64,000 nt of DNA from Bacteroidales bacterium. Its GTDB lineage: Bacteria; Bacteroidota; Bacteroidia; Bacteroidales; VadinHA17. Below the pieces are notes generated by a model. That model had not been told where the DNA came from. It was given only the letters and a program-made list of their open reading frames with translations, and ran no database searches. Below are positions 25,034 to 33,592 of this stretch, piece by piece; position 1 is the stretch's first letter, and the number at the start of each line of letters is the position of its first letter. The position numbers and the translations under genes are program-made. Location: assembly GCA_011620595.1 (NCBI GenBank), contig WOYX01000040.1, positions 1 to 64,000 of the forward strand. Reading direction: 5' to 3'.

Positions 25034-26560
25034 ATGTCACAGGTAACTTCAAGGGGAAGGCAGGATAAGAAGTCTTCAGTGGTTGTCATACCAGAGGGCG
25101 GCAGGGTGCCGCCTCAGTCGCCCGAGATGGAAGAGGCTGTTCTCGGTGCTGCGATGCTTGAGATAGAGGCTGCCAGGATGGTGGTCGACATGCTCAGGCC
25201 TGAGGTGTTCTATTCTACAGCGCATCAGAAGATTTTTGCCGCTATCTTAGAGCTCAACAAGCGGGATCAGCCGATAGACCTTCTGACGGTCACCCAGGAG
25301 CTGAAGAGGGTCAATGATCTCGAGGAGGTAGGCGGTGCAGTATATCTTACAGAGCTGACATCCAGGATCGTCTCCGCCGCCAACATAGAGTATCATGCCC
25401 GTATTGTCCTGCAGAAGTATATTCAGCGTGAGCTGATACGTGCAGCCACCCTCATTCAGAATATGGTTTATGAGGACACTCTTGATGTCACTGAGCTGCT
25501 TGACAAGAGTGAGGATGAGTTGTTCAGGATAGCAGAGGGCAATATCAAGCATGAGGTAGCTCCGATCCATGAGGTCATCAAGCAGGCACTGTCGGAGATA
25601 GAGGAGCTGGGCAAGAAGGAGGATGCTCTTGTCGGAGTGCCGTCGGGCTTTACGAAGCTTGACAGGCTGACCTCCGGGTGGCAGAAGTCCGAGCTGGTGA
25701 TCATAGCCGCCAGGCCCTCAATGGGCAAGACTGCCTTTGCCCTGACCATGGCACGCAACATGGCCATAGAGCACGGCAGGAAGGTGGCGATCTTCTCACT
25801 GGAGATGGCAGCCATACAGCTGGTTAACAGGCTCATTGTCTCAGAGACGGAGATTCCCGGCGAGAAGATCCGCAATGGCAAACTCTCAGCCGAAGAGTGG
25901 TCATTGCTCGAGTCACGCATCAAAGCACTCACCGAGGCCCCGATATATATTGATGACACCCCGGCCATCTCAGTCTTTGAGCTGAGGGCCAAGTGCCGCA
26001 GGCTCAAGGCGCAGGGTAAGCTTGACCTGGTGGTTGTCGACTACCTTCAGCTGATGACCGGACCGCCCGATGCGGGCAGCCGCGAGCAGGAGGTGAGCTC
26101 CATCTCCCGTTCGCTGAAGAGCATCGCCAAGGAGCTGGCGGTGCCTGTGCTGGCTCTCTCGCAGCTCAACAGGTCGGTGGAGACACGCGGGGGCAACAAG
26201 AAGCCCATGCTCTCCGACCTTCGTGAGTCAGGTGCCATTGAACAGGACGCCGACATGGTTGTCTTTATCCACAGGCCTGAGAAGATGGGGGTGTCGCAGT
26301 TCGAGGACGGACAGTCGACCAAGGGTCATGCTGACATTATCCTTGCAAAGAACCGTAACGGTCCTACTGATGAGATACTGCTTTACTTCAAGGAGGACCG
26401 TGCCACCTTTGTTGAGCCTGACGACTTCGGCAGTGAGGTCGGCTACACCGACGAGGCGCCGGGAGGAGTATATACCCTTGGGTCAAAGATGAATGATGAT
26501 CTCTCGTCAGACTTCAGCGACTTCTCTCCGGACGACAACGGCCGCAAACCGCTATTCTGA
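25034..26560 (+). CDS. dnaB: Replicative DNA helicase
   Basis: A 508-residue hexameric 5'-3' helicase that drives the replication fork. The N-terminal domain (about 25-130) begins PPQSPEMEEAVLGAAMLE; the RecA-like C-terminal domain contains Walker A RPSMGKTAFAL (near residue 230), SLEMAAIQLVNR, Walker B VVVDYLQLM, and QLNRSVETRG followed by LSDLRESGAIEQDADM. No intein is present. The C-terminal 50 residues are acidic and polar. It converges with rsmI, overlapping it by 9 bases at the stops. Confidence 0.97.
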   Translation: MSQVTSRGRQDKKSSVVVIPEGGRVPPQSPEMEEAVLGAAMLEIEAARMVVDMLRPEVFYSTAHQKIFAAILELNKRDQPIDLLTVTQELKRVNDLEEVGGAVYLTELTSRIVSAANIEYHARIVLQKYIQRELIRAATLIQNMVYEDTLDVTELLDKSEDELFRIAEGNIKHEVAPIHEVIKQALSEIEELGKKEDALVGVPSGFTKLDRLTSGWQKSELVIIAARPSMGKTAFALTMARNMAIEHGRKVAIFSLEMAAIQLVNRLIVSETEIPGEKIRNGKLSAEEWSLLESRIKALTEAPIYIDDTPAISVFELRAKCRRLKAQGKLDLVVVDYLQLMTGPPDAGSREQEVSSISRSLKSIAKELAVPVLALSQLNRSVETRGGNKKPMLSDLRESGAIEQDADMVVFIHRPEKMGVSQFEDGQSTKGHADIILAKNRNGPTDEILLYFKEDRATFVEPDDFGSEVGYTDEAPGGVYTLGSKMNDDLSSDFSDFSPDDNGRKPLF

Positions 26561-27256
26561 TGCCGTGACATGACCTGCGGTTTGATCGCGGGAGCCTGCT
26601 ATGGTTATTACTATCTCGCCCCGCGGGGCTGTCTCGCGGAAATGTGCTGCCAGTGATGAGAGGCTGCCCCGTACCGTCTCCTCGAACTTCTTTGTCAGTT
26701 CCCTTGATACAGAGGCACGGCGTTCAGCACCGAGCGCTGCTGCCAGCTCCTCAAGGGTCTTTACCAGCCTGAAGGGCGATTCGTAAAATATCATTGTTCT
26801 CTCCTCGCCGGCCAGGGTCGAGATCCTCTTCTGCCTGCCCTTCTTCTGCGGCAGGAATCCCTCGAAGCAGAAGCGGTCTGACGGCAGCCCGGAGTTGACC
26901 AGCGCCGGGACAAATGCCGTGGGGCCGGGGAGCGACTCAACGGGGATTTCCCGCTCGATGCACATGCGTACCAGCAGGAATCCCGGATCGGAGATGCCCG
27001 GGGTACCGGCATCGGTGATGAGCGCCGTGACTGTGCCTCTTTCCATCAGGTCACAGAGCGACTCAATGGTCTTGTGTTCATTGAATTTGTGGTGCGAACG
27101 GAGAGGAACCCTGATGCCATAGTGGTCAAGCAGTATGCGGCTCTTCCTGGTATCTTCGGCAAGTATCAGGTCAGCCGATTTCAGAACCTCGAGGGCACGC
27201 ACTGTAATATCACCCAGGTTGCCTATGGGAGTAGGTACCAGGATCAGCTTAGACAT
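26552..27256 (-). CDS. rsmI: 16S rRNA (cytidine1402-2'-O)-methyltransferase
   Basis: A 234-residue tetrapyrrole-methylase-fold enzyme that adds a 2'-O-methyl to C1402 of 16S rRNA. Signatures are VPTPIGNLGDITVRALEVL, ADLILAEDTRKSRILLDHY, ALITDAGTPGISDPG, LPGPTAFVPALVNSGLP and FYESPFRLVKTL. The usual C-terminal extension is short, as in other Bacteroidota. The start overlaps the end of the upstream hypothetical gene by 8 bases, so the two are probably one transcript. Confidence 0.96.
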   Translation of the reverse strand: MSKLILVPTPIGNLGDITVRALEVLKSADLILAEDTRKSRILLDHYGIRVPLRSHHKFNEHKTIESLCDLMERGTVTALITDAGTPGISDPGFLLVRMCIEREIPVESLPGPTAFVPALVNSGLPSDRFCFEGFLPQKKGRQKRISTLAGEERTMIFYESPFRLVKTLEELAAALGAERRASVSRELTKKFEETVRGSLSSLAAHFRETAPRGEIVITIAGSRDQTAGHVTASE

Positions 27257-28133
27257 TCAGGCTGAATTTTCTTCTTACCACATCAACAAATGACAACTGT
27301 GCTGCAGGGTCCGACCCCATGACGGTGCTCTCATCGAGGATCTTCATGGCCTCACCGAGGGAGACGGCCGCATTCAGCCTGCTGACGGCATCATTGTAGG
27401 CGGCTGCATCACCGCTGAAGAGCTCGCGTATATAGTAGAACTTGTCATTGATGCCGATTGCGGCAGCGATATCAGCTATAGGCTTGCTGTGCATCACGGA
27501 GGTAACCACCTCATCCTTTCTTGAAGCAGACATCTTTTCGCCAAGGGTTCCCGTCACACCGAACCTGTCGGCCAGTATCGCCTTTACACTCTCCTGTGGC
27601 CTGGCTTTTGACCCGGCAGGGCTCTTCACGGTTTCTGATTCAACCTTTTCAGGCTCAACACTTGCCTGAGGGGCTGCTGTCTCAATCACCCCTCTCTGTC
27701 CTACCGCTTCACTATTCTCAATCGTGACCTTCCTCTCCGTTGTTACTTCCTTCTCAACGGTCGCGGCAGTCGCGCTTTTCTCAATTGTCACCGCCTCGTC
27801 TGCGGTCACGGCAGTCGCGCTTTTCTCAATTGTCACCGCCTCGTCTGCGATCACGGCGGTCACACTTTCCCCGGTTGTCACCGTCTTTTCAGCGGTCTCG
27901 ACAGTAACGCTCTTCGACTCGCCGGCCACAACTGAATGGCCCGCCGTTCGGGCTTCGCCGGCACCGTACAGCCCGGGGAGGAGCTTCAGCATGTCAGATG
28001 CGCTACGGATCCTTGACTTTGCCAGCTCGGTCTCTGCAATGTGTGAACCGGGTACTTCCGAGAGCTGGTCAAGCATTGCAATTGCCTCCTCCAGATCCCT
28101 TCCTATAATGCCTACTGCTTTTGTGAAATCCAT
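27249..28133 (-). CDS. Conserved Bacteroidota protein with internal 15-residue repeats
   Basis: A 294-residue protein of no known function. Residues 1-60 are helical ([21 protein letters not shown]); the middle (about 75-185) is low-complexity, rich in T, V, A, E, with four 15-residue repeats such as [15 protein letters not shown]; the C-terminal 110 residues are a compact conserved domain ([37 protein letters not shown]). Similar C-termini occur next to tdk or rsmI in other Bacteroidota. An upstream in-frame TTG exists at 28175, but a TACTTTTG box overlaps it and CAAAGAGAG precedes the ATG at 28133, so I use that. It overlaps rsmI and is divergent from tdk. Confidence 0.8.
   Translation of the reverse strand: MDFTKAVGIIGRDLEEAIAMLDQLSEVPGSHIAETELAKSRIRSASDMLKLLPGLYGAGEARTAGHSVVAGESKSVTVETAEKTVTTGESVTAVIADEAVTIEKSATAVTADEAVTIEKSATAATVEKEVTTERKVTIENSEAVGQRGVIETAAPQASVEPEKVESETVKSPAGSKARPQESVKAILADRFGVTGTLGEKMSASRKDEVVTSVMHSKPIADIAAAIGINDKFYYIRELFSGDAAAYNDAVSRLNAAVSLGEAMKILDESTVMGSDPAAQLSFVDVVRRKFSLNV
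27724..27903 (-). repeat. 45-bp in-frame tandem repeats within the conserved hypothetical gene
   Basis: Four 45-base units start at 27724, 27769, 27814 and 27859. The second and third are nearly identical, the outer ones diverged. The period keeps the reading frame, adding 15 residues per unit, so copy number could vary without breaking the gene. Confidence 0.85.
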
Positions 28134-28172
28134 CTCTCTTTGTTTTTTATTATGATCGTTTTCTTTATTTTG

Positions 28173-28180
28173 CAAAAGTA
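28173..28180 (-). promoter_or_regulatory. Probable -7 box of the repeat-containing gene
   Basis: The minus strand reads TACTTTTG, matching TAnnTTTG, 39 bases before the ATG at 28133. It overlaps the more distal TTG codon, which decides the start. Confidence 0.45.
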
Positions 28181-28249
28181 ATTAATTCTGATCTTCTCAG
28201 CCTTAATAATAGTGTCACATTACTGAACGGCCTAACCCAAAGCTTAAGT

Positions 28250-28831
28250 ATGGAGTTTCTCGAAAATTCAGTCTTCAATGCAGGGAAGCGCGGATCTTTA
28301 GAGGTTATAGCGGGGTCGATGTTCTCAGGCAAGACCGAGGAGCTGATCCGAAGGGTGCGCAGGGCCATGTATGCCGGCCTCAGGGTTGAAATATTCAAAC
28401 CGTCACTTGACACCAGGTACTCGGAGACCAGGGTAGTGTCACACGATGAGAAGTCGATCGTTTCCACCCCCGTTGAGAATGCCTCGTCGATATTGCTTCT
28501 GGCTGCCGGCGTTGAGGTTGTGGGTATAGACGAGGCCCAGTTCTTTGACGACACTCTTCCGGAGGTCTGTTCGGCTCTTGCGGATTCGGGCACAAGGGTG
28601 ATCGTGGCAGGGCTCGACATGGATTTTGCAGGCAAACCCTTCGGACCCATGCCTGCACTGATGGCGATAGCCGAGTATGTGACCAAGGTACATGCGATAT
28701 GTGTCAGGTGCGGCAACCTTGCCCATTTTTCACACCGGAAGACCGATGACGAGAAGGTGGTGGTGCTGGGTGAAAAGGATATTTACGAGCCCCTGTGCCG
28801 TTCATGTTACCTGGAAGCAGTCAGACGATGA
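28250..28831 (+). CDS. tdk: Thymidine kinase
   Basis: A 193-residue type II thymidine kinase of the salvage pathway. The P-loop is [15 protein letters not shown]; the second motif [10 protein letters not shown] and lasso-region [15 protein letters not shown] are intact. Zinc cysteines appear as CVRCGN and CRSCY. It phosphorylates deoxythymidine with ATP in the cytoplasm. It is divergent from the hypothetical/rsmI pair and convergent with the Crp/Fnr gene, only 3 bases apart. Confidence 0.96.
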   Translation: MEFLENSVFNAGKRGSLEVIAGSMFSGKTEELIRRVRRAMYAGLRVEIFKPSLDTRYSETRVVSHDEKSIVSTPVENASSILLLAAGVEVVGIDEAQFFDDTLPEVCSALADSGTRVIVAGLDMDFAGKPFGPMPALMAIAEYVTKVHAICVRCGNLAHFSHRKTDDEKVVVLGEKDIYEPLCRSCYLEAVRR

Positions 28832-28834
28832 CCG

Positions 28835-29536
28835 TCAGCCCATGTGGCTGATCTTCTCGAGTCTTGCAGGATCTACAATGCTGATTCTTTTACCTTCCAG
28901 GGCAATTACCGACTCGGTGGCAAACATCGAGAGGGTTCTGATGGCATTAGAGGTGGTCATGTTCGAGAGACATGCCAGGTCCTCCCTGGAGACATAGGCC
29001 CTGATAGTCTTACCGTCATTCTCGACTCCATAGGTGTCACGCAGTACCAGCAATGACTCAGCAAGCCGGCCCCTGATATGCTTCTGGGTCAGGGATACCG
29101 TTCTTTCACTGGAAAAGGATAATTCAAGTGCCATCATACGCATGAGCTTGATGGAGAGGTCGGAATCGCGCTGCAGGAGCTTCAGGAACTGATTGCTGTC
29201 AATCCGGCAGACACCAGATTCTTCAATGGCTACCGCCGAGGCATAATACCTGGTGCCCGCAATGATGGCAGAAAAGCCTATGAGTCCCTGAGGCCTGATC
29301 ATCCTTATGATCTGCTCCCTGCCTCCGATGCCCTCCTTGAACACCTTCACCTTGCCGTAGGCGAGACAATAAAGACCGGCAGGCCTGGCCCCCTCGGTAA
29401 AGATAACATCCCCTTTCTTGAATGATGAACAGATGTGATCACGAAGCAGAAACTCCTTCTCTTCGTCAGACAATTCCCTGAAAAGCGAAAACGGGCCCTC
29501 AAGGCACTGTTCCATGTAAGGATCACTATAAACCAT
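28835..29536 (-). CDS. Crp/Fnr-family transcriptional regulator
   Basis: A 233-residue regulator with an N-terminal cyclic-nucleotide-binding-type beta-roll (about 15-135, FKKGDVIFTEGARPAGLYCL and LIGFSAIIAG) and a C-terminal winged helix (about 160-225, VSREDLACLSNMTTSNAIRTL). The cysteine pattern of FNR iron-sulfur sensors is absent, and the cAMP-contact residues of Crp are not obvious, so the ligand is unknown. Its C-terminal helix-turn-helix type is common among Bacteroidota regulators of redox or stress genes. The gene has its own -7 box. Confidence 0.9.
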   Translation of the reverse strand: MVYSDPYMEQCLEGPFSLFRELSDEEKEFLLRDHICSSFKKGDVIFTEGARPAGLYCLAYGKVKVFKEGIGGREQIIRMIRPQGLIGFSAIIAGTRYYASAVAIEESGVCRIDSNQFLKLLQRDSDLSIKLMRMMALELSFSSERTVSLTQKHIRGRLAESLLVLRDTYGVENDGKTIRAYVSREDLACLSNMTTSNAIRTLSMFATESVIALEGKRISIVDPARLEKISHMG

Positions 29537-29561
29537 TTCCCCGTATGTTGAATAACATATG

Positions 29562-29569
29562 CAAAGATA
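29562..29569 (-). promoter_or_regulatory. Probable -7 box of the Crp/Fnr regulator gene
   Basis: The minus strand reads TATCTTTG, a match to TAnnTTTG, 25 bases before the ATG at 29536. Confidence 0.45.
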
Positions 29570-29647
29570 TTAAAAATATTGGCCCAGGTGGAAATTAACA
29601 CTTTTTAACACACTAAAGTACAAGTAGTTGGAGGTGGCTGCGGGTAG

Positions 29648-31309
29648 TCAACGGTATCTGGCCACGATAGGTATTCTCCTGCCGCTGCCGAATGCTTTTG
29701 CGGAGACACGCAGGATAGGAGGAGTCTGTTTTCTTTTGAATTCGCTGATGCGTACCAGCCTGATCACCTTCTCAACCAGTTCCCTGTCAGATCCTTCACC
29801 GATAATGGTGTCTGCTGACTTCCCGAGATCTATATAACTGTAGAGCACGGGGTCGAGCAGGTGGTATGGTGGCAGTGTGTCAATATCAAGCTGGTCGGGT
29901 TTCAGTTCTGCTGAAGGTGGCTTGACGAGGATGGCATGGGGGATGATCTCCCTCTGCGAGTTTATCTCTCCAGCCAGTCGGTATACCTCGGTCTTGTAAA
30001 GATCGCCTATTACCGAAAGTCCACCGGCCATGTCACCGTAGAGTGTTCCATAACCCGTCGCGGCCTCACTTTTGTTGGAAGTGTTGAGGAGCACAAGCCC
30101 GAACTTGTTTGCAAAAGCCATTAGCATCAGTGCCCGCAGTCTCGACTGGATATTTTCCTCGGTCACGTCGGGTTCCCTGCCGGCAAAAAAAGGTTTCAGG
30201 GTTTTGTCGACCGCCTGCCGGGCCTCTTCAATACTAACGATGTGGTAGGGTGCTCCCAATGTTTCGGCCATCTTTACGGAGTCGGCCACGGAGTGATCAG
30301 AGGACCATACAGACGGCATCAGCAGTGAGAGGGTGTTCTCAGGCCCCAGGGCTTCCGCAGCCAGGGCAAGGACCACGGCCGAGTCAATACCTCCTGATAG
30401 CCCCACTATGGCCTTTTTGAGTCCGCTCTTGGCAAAGAAGTCCCCTATGCCCGTCACCAGTGCACGGTGTACATGTGCGGTCATATCTTCAGGTAAACCT
30501 GGCGGGCAGGAGTATTGTTCACTTTTGTATCCCGGGGAGGGCACGTCGACTATCCTTACCTCTTCCTCACAGAATGCCAGTCTCTCGAGCACGGTCCCGT
30601 CAGAACCGATCAGTACTGACGATCCGTCGAAAATCAGTTCCGTATAGCCGCCTACCTGGTTGACTGATATGAGAGGTTTACCGTACTCCCGGGCATTTCT
30701 TGAGAAAACCTCATCCCTGATCTTTATCCTGTTGTGAGAGAATGGGTTGGCAGCGATATTTATTATCAGGGAGGGATTCTCCTTCATGATCTCATCGAGT
30801 GGTGCGATGCTGTAAAGCCGCCATAGGCCCTTGTCGCCGAAAGGCTGCTCGTCCCATATGTCCTCACAAATGGTTATTGCTATCCTGGTTCCGTTCAGTT
30901 CCACTGTCCGGAAGATGTTACCGGGCTGAAAGTACCTGTCTTCGTCAAAGATGTCGTAGGTAGGCAGGAGGGTCTTGGAGGTTACGGCTTTCACCCTGCC
31001 GTCCTGCAGGAAGAAGGCGGAGTTGTGCAGGCTTTTGCCGTAGAGACCGGCATTTGGGGAGGGGCCTCCAACGATGGCGGCTATTCCCGTGCAATGTAAG
31101 GCGATCTCCTCCACTGATGCCATGGAGGCATTGACAATATCACTCCGGAGCAGCAGGTCAAGGGGAGGGTAGCCGGTGACGGCGAGCTCGGAGAAGACTA
31201 TGAGATCGGCTCCTCCGCTTTTCGCAATACCGATGGAGGAGATGATCTTCTTCCTGTTGCCGGCGATATCACCCGGGATATAACTTAGCTGTGCAAGTGC
31301 AACCCTCAT
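29648..31309 (-). CDS. nadE: Glutamine-dependent NAD+ synthetase
   Basis: A 553-residue two-domain enzyme making NAD+ from deamido-NAD+ with ammonia from glutamine. The N-terminal nitrilase-like glutaminase (1-260) has FSELAVTGYPPLDLL (Glu), KTLLPTYDIFDEDRYF (Lys) and ITICEDIWDE (Cys). The C-terminal synthetase (285-540) has the PP-loop VGLSGGIDSAVVLALA and NTSNKSEAATGYGTLYGD. It lies 10 bases after a beta-barrel gene on the same strand and near gldB; nadE beside gldB is a familiar arrangement in Bacteroidota. Confidence 0.96.
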   Translation of the reverse strand: MRVALAQLSYIPGDIAGNRKKIISSIGIAKSGGADLIVFSELAVTGYPPLDLLLRSDIVNASMASVEEIALHCTGIAAIVGGPSPNAGLYGKSLHNSAFFLQDGRVKAVTSKTLLPTYDIFDEDRYFQPGNIFRTVELNGTRIAITICEDIWDEQPFGDKGLWRLYSIAPLDEIMKENPSLIINIAANPFSHNRIKIRDEVFSRNAREYGKPLISVNQVGGYTELIFDGSSVLIGSDGTVLERLAFCEEEVRIVDVPSPGYKSEQYSCPPGLPEDMTAHVHRALVTGIGDFFAKSGLKKAIVGLSGGIDSAVVLALAAEALGPENTLSLLMPSVWSSDHSVADSVKMAETLGAPYHIVSIEEARQAVDKTLKPFFAGREPDVTEENIQSRLRALMLMAFANKFGLVLLNTSNKSEAATGYGTLYGDMAGGLSVIGDLYKTEVYRLAGEINSQREIIPHAILVKPPSAELKPDQLDIDTLPPYHLLDPVLYSYIDLGKSADTIIGEGSDRELVEKVIRLVRISEFKRKQTPPILRVSAKAFGSGRRIPIVARYR

Positions 31310-31319
31310 TGCGGGAGGT

Positions 31320-32015
31320 TCAGAATTTCAATCCCAGCCTGATCTTTACCATCCTGATGCCGGACCTGTCGTCGGGCTGGTTCGCATCCTCCAGGTCTTT
31401 GGTTATGTCAAAGAAATCCTGGGCATAACCAAGCCCTGCGACGATAGATGCGTCTATAGCCAGCTCATATTCAATTCCTATGCCTATATGCCATCCTGCA
31501 TTGAGGCCGTATACCTCGTTCCTCGCATTTTCATGCCTGATATCGATCGCCGGCACGTCAATGGTCGACTTGATCCGCATCCTGATATCGAATCCCAGGT
31601 CAGTGAAATAGGTCAGATAGCCCACCTGGTCGGGCTGGAACCGGATTCCGGCGGGAATATTCAGGTAATGGATGTTATACCGTACCTCAGTTCCCGGATC
31701 CAGCGGCTGCGGGAAATTGGTGAAGACAAGTGTATGTTCCTCATCCGTGCTTTGTCTCCCGCCTGCTGAGAGAAAGCTCAGTCCTGATGATATGGCAAAA
31801 TTGTCAGCAAAGAAATGAAATACATTCAGTCCGATGTCAAAGCCGGCCTTTACCCCTTCGCCCCTGTAGCAGGATTCGTTTGAGCCCATCCATGAGATAA
31901 CGGGGTCAGCATGAACCGCAAATTGAAGTTCCTGGGCCGAAAGGCTCACGGGTGCAGAGACCAGGGCCGCAACAGCCAGAGCCCTGAGGACCGACAGTTT
32001 GTTTGTTTTGTACAT
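31320..32015 (-). CDS. PorT-like outer-membrane beta-barrel protein
   Basis: A 231-residue protein with a signal peptide (LSVLRALAVAALVSAPVSLSAQ) and alternating hydrophobic beta strands ending in KIRLGLKF, a typical C-terminal aromatic outer-membrane signal. The pattern matches the PorT / OMP_b-brl group of small 8- to 10-stranded barrels. Function is unknown; PorT itself is a T9SS component, but family resemblance alone does not show that role. It is the first gene of a two-gene unit with nadE and is divergent from gldB. Confidence 0.82.
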   Translation of the reverse strand: MYKTNKLSVLRALAVAALVSAPVSLSAQELQFAVHADPVISWMGSNESCYRGEGVKAGFDIGLNVFHFFADNFAISSGLSFLSAGGRQSTDEEHTLVFTNFPQPLDPGTEVRYNIHYLNIPAGIRFQPDQVGYLTYFTDLGFDIRMRIKSTIDVPAIDIRHENARNEVYGLNAGWHIGIGIEYELAIDASIVAGLGYAQDFFDITKDLEDANQPDDRSGIRMVKIRLGLKF

Positions 32016-32034
32016 CTTCTCGTAGTTAGCCTCT

Positions 32035-32042
32035 CAAAATTA
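32035..32042 (-). promoter_or_regulatory. Probable -7 box of the beta-barrel/nadE unit
   Basis: The minus strand reads TAATTTTG, a full TAnnTTTG match, 19 bases before the ATG at 32015. Confidence 0.45.
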
Positions 32043-32088
32043 TAAATAAAAGTCCTTATTTTGCGAAAAAAGATCTTATTCCGTTGAT

Positions 32089-33117
32089 ATGACCAATCGA
32101 CTGTCATTGCTCCTGTTGTTTGCCGCCCTGCTGACCATTGCTCTTCTCAGCTCATGCCACCGTGATCCCTACAAGGTTGATCTGTCAGGTATTGAGTGTG
32201 ACCTGTCTGTCAGGGATCTTGGCAACGCCATTTTTGAGACACCGCCGAATGAGCTTGCCGCCAGGGCTGAGTCACTTAAGCAGGAGTATGGCAATGCCCT
32301 GAACATCTACAGCAGTGTCATCGGGCTGGGAGATATCTCCGATGAGAGATGGTCCTCGGCCTTTATCCTCTTTGCCACTGACCTGCGCAACCTGGAACTC
32401 TGGGATGATGTAAAGCGCGTTTTTCCCGACAATAAAAACCTGGAGAAGGAGCTTGAAGAAGCCTTCAGGCATTACAAATATTACTTTCCTGACAGGGTGA
32501 TACCTGAGGTAATCGTTTGCATTTCCGTTTTCAACAACAGCATAATAGTCGATGACTCACTGCTGATGGTCAGTCTTGACCGTTATCTGGGAGCTGACTC
32601 GAAATACTATCCCTCCCTTGGCATTTATAGTTATCAGGCCCGTAAGATGACCCCCGCCCATATAGCCACCGACTGCATGTATGCCTGGGCTGCGACCGAG
32701 TGGGATTACAGGGAGATCGGGTACGGCATCCGGAACCTTCTCAACTCAATGCTGCATGAGGCCAAGCTGGTCTATTTCACAAAACGTATGATGCCATCTG
32801 TTGCAGACACCCTGCTTCACGGTTTTACGGCTGACCAGCTTGAGTTCTGCAGGCAGGGGGAGAGAGAGATGTGGGAGTATCTTGTCGGGCATGACCTGCT
32901 CTTCTCCACTGACGGTTTTCTGATACGCAAGTTTACAGGCGAGGCGCCGTTCACCACCTATTTTTCGGAGGAGTCGCCCGGCAGGGCAATAGTCTGGATC
33001 GGTTTCAGGATAATAGAGAAGTTCATGAACAGCAATCCCTCGGTGACGATGGAGGAACTGATGAGCATGGCCGATTGCCAGGCTATCCTCAGCGGCGCCA
33101 GGTATAATCCCAACTGA
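32089..33117 (+). CDS. gldB: Gliding-motility lipoprotein GldB
   Basis: A 342-residue lipoprotein: signal peptide with lipobox LLSSC (Cys at about 22), then a largely helical domain like GldB (DLSVRDLGNAIF, YYFPDRVIPEVIVCIS, VSLDRYLGADSKYY). GldB is needed for gliding in Flavobacterium and is kept in many non-gliding Bacteroidota; it is distantly related to zinc-peptidase-like DUF2268 proteins, but here the corresponding LHEAKLVYF lacks a full HExxH. It is divergent from the beta-barrel/nadE unit and followed by a ferredoxin on the other strand with a terminator between. Confidence 0.85.
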   Translation: MTNRLSLLLLFAALLTIALLSSCHRDPYKVDLSGIECDLSVRDLGNAIFETPPNELAARAESLKQEYGNALNIYSSVIGLGDISDERWSSAFILFATDLRNLELWDDVKRVFPDNKNLEKELEEAFRHYKYYFPDRVIPEVIVCISVFNNSIIVDDSLLMVSLDRYLGADSKYYPSLGIYSYQARKMTPAHIATDCMYAWAATEWDYREIGYGIRNLLNSMLHEAKLVYFTKRMMPSVADTLLHGFTADQLEFCRQGEREMWEYLVGHDLLFSTDGFLIRKFTGEAPFTTYFSEESPGRAIVWIGFRIIEKFMNSNPSVTMEELMSMADCQAILSGARYNPN

Positions 33118-33120
33118 TGC

Positions 33121-33152
33121 AAAAAAAAGAAACTGCCCTTTCAGACAGCTTC
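33121..33152 (-). terminator. Rho-independent terminator of the ferredoxin gene
   Basis: On the minus strand a 9-bp stem (GAAGCTGTC / GGCAGTTTC, with G-U pairs) and 6-base loop is followed by eight T residues. It lies just after the ferredoxin stop. Confidence 0.8.
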
Positions 33153-33178
33153 CGGTTTCCCTAAAAAGCGAATGCGGT

Positions 33179-33346
33179 TTAATCCGGATGAATTGCCTCT
33201 ACAGGGCATACGTCGGCGCAGGCACCACAATCGGTACATATATCAGGGTCGATTACGTAGATATCTCCCTCAGAGATAGCCTCAACCGGACATTCATCTA
33301 TGCAGGTTCCGCAAGCTGTGCAGTCATCTGTAATTTTGTAAGCCAT
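33179..33346 (-). CDS. Small 2[4Fe-4S] ferredoxin
   Basis: A 55-residue clostridial-type ferredoxin with two CxxCxxCxxxCP motifs: CTACGTCIDECP near the start and CTDCGACADVCP near the end. Each motif set binds one [4Fe-4S] cluster, together giving a low-potential electron carrier in the cytoplasm, typical of anaerobes. The start MAYKITDDC is canonical. It is a single-gene unit with its own terminator. No partner oxidoreductase is adjacent. Confidence 0.96.
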   Translation of the reverse strand: MAYKITDDCTACGTCIDECPVEAISEGDIYVIDPDICTDCGACADVCPVEAIHPD

Positions 33347-33440
33347 TATTGAATTTGTTTTTAAAGATTACGGGCGTAAAATTATCTTTTATTTTATGAA
33401 GTTCCTAACCAAATTCTGATAAAATTTGCCCTTGCCTCTA

Positions 33441-33508
33441 TGGTGATCAAATATGGTACCATTGATTCCCCGCCTGGTAATCAAATATGGTGCCATTGAT
33501 TCCCCGTC
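33441..33508. repeat. 34-bp direct duplication resembling IS21-type ends
   Basis: Two adjacent 34-base units (33441-33474 and 33475-33508) differ at three positions. Each carries GGTRATCAAATATGG and CCATTGATTCCCCG, and the first has the perfect palindrome ATGGTACCAT. The GGTGATCAAATA phrasing resembles the multiple repeats at the ends of IS21-family elements in Bacteroidota; no transposase gene is near, so this would be a relic. It ends 84 bases after (downstream of) the stop of the large minus-strand gene. Confidence 0.6.
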
Positions 33509-33592
33509 AGTTGCGCCGGAGCCAGCCAGATCAGAGGCAGCAGCCGCTTTTCCCTGATGTCCCGGGTATTAAGTACGATGTTGTATTCAGGA

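Noticed and set aside
28835-29536. FNR-type oxygen sensor
   Set aside because: The N-terminal cysteine cluster needed for an iron-sulfur site is missing.
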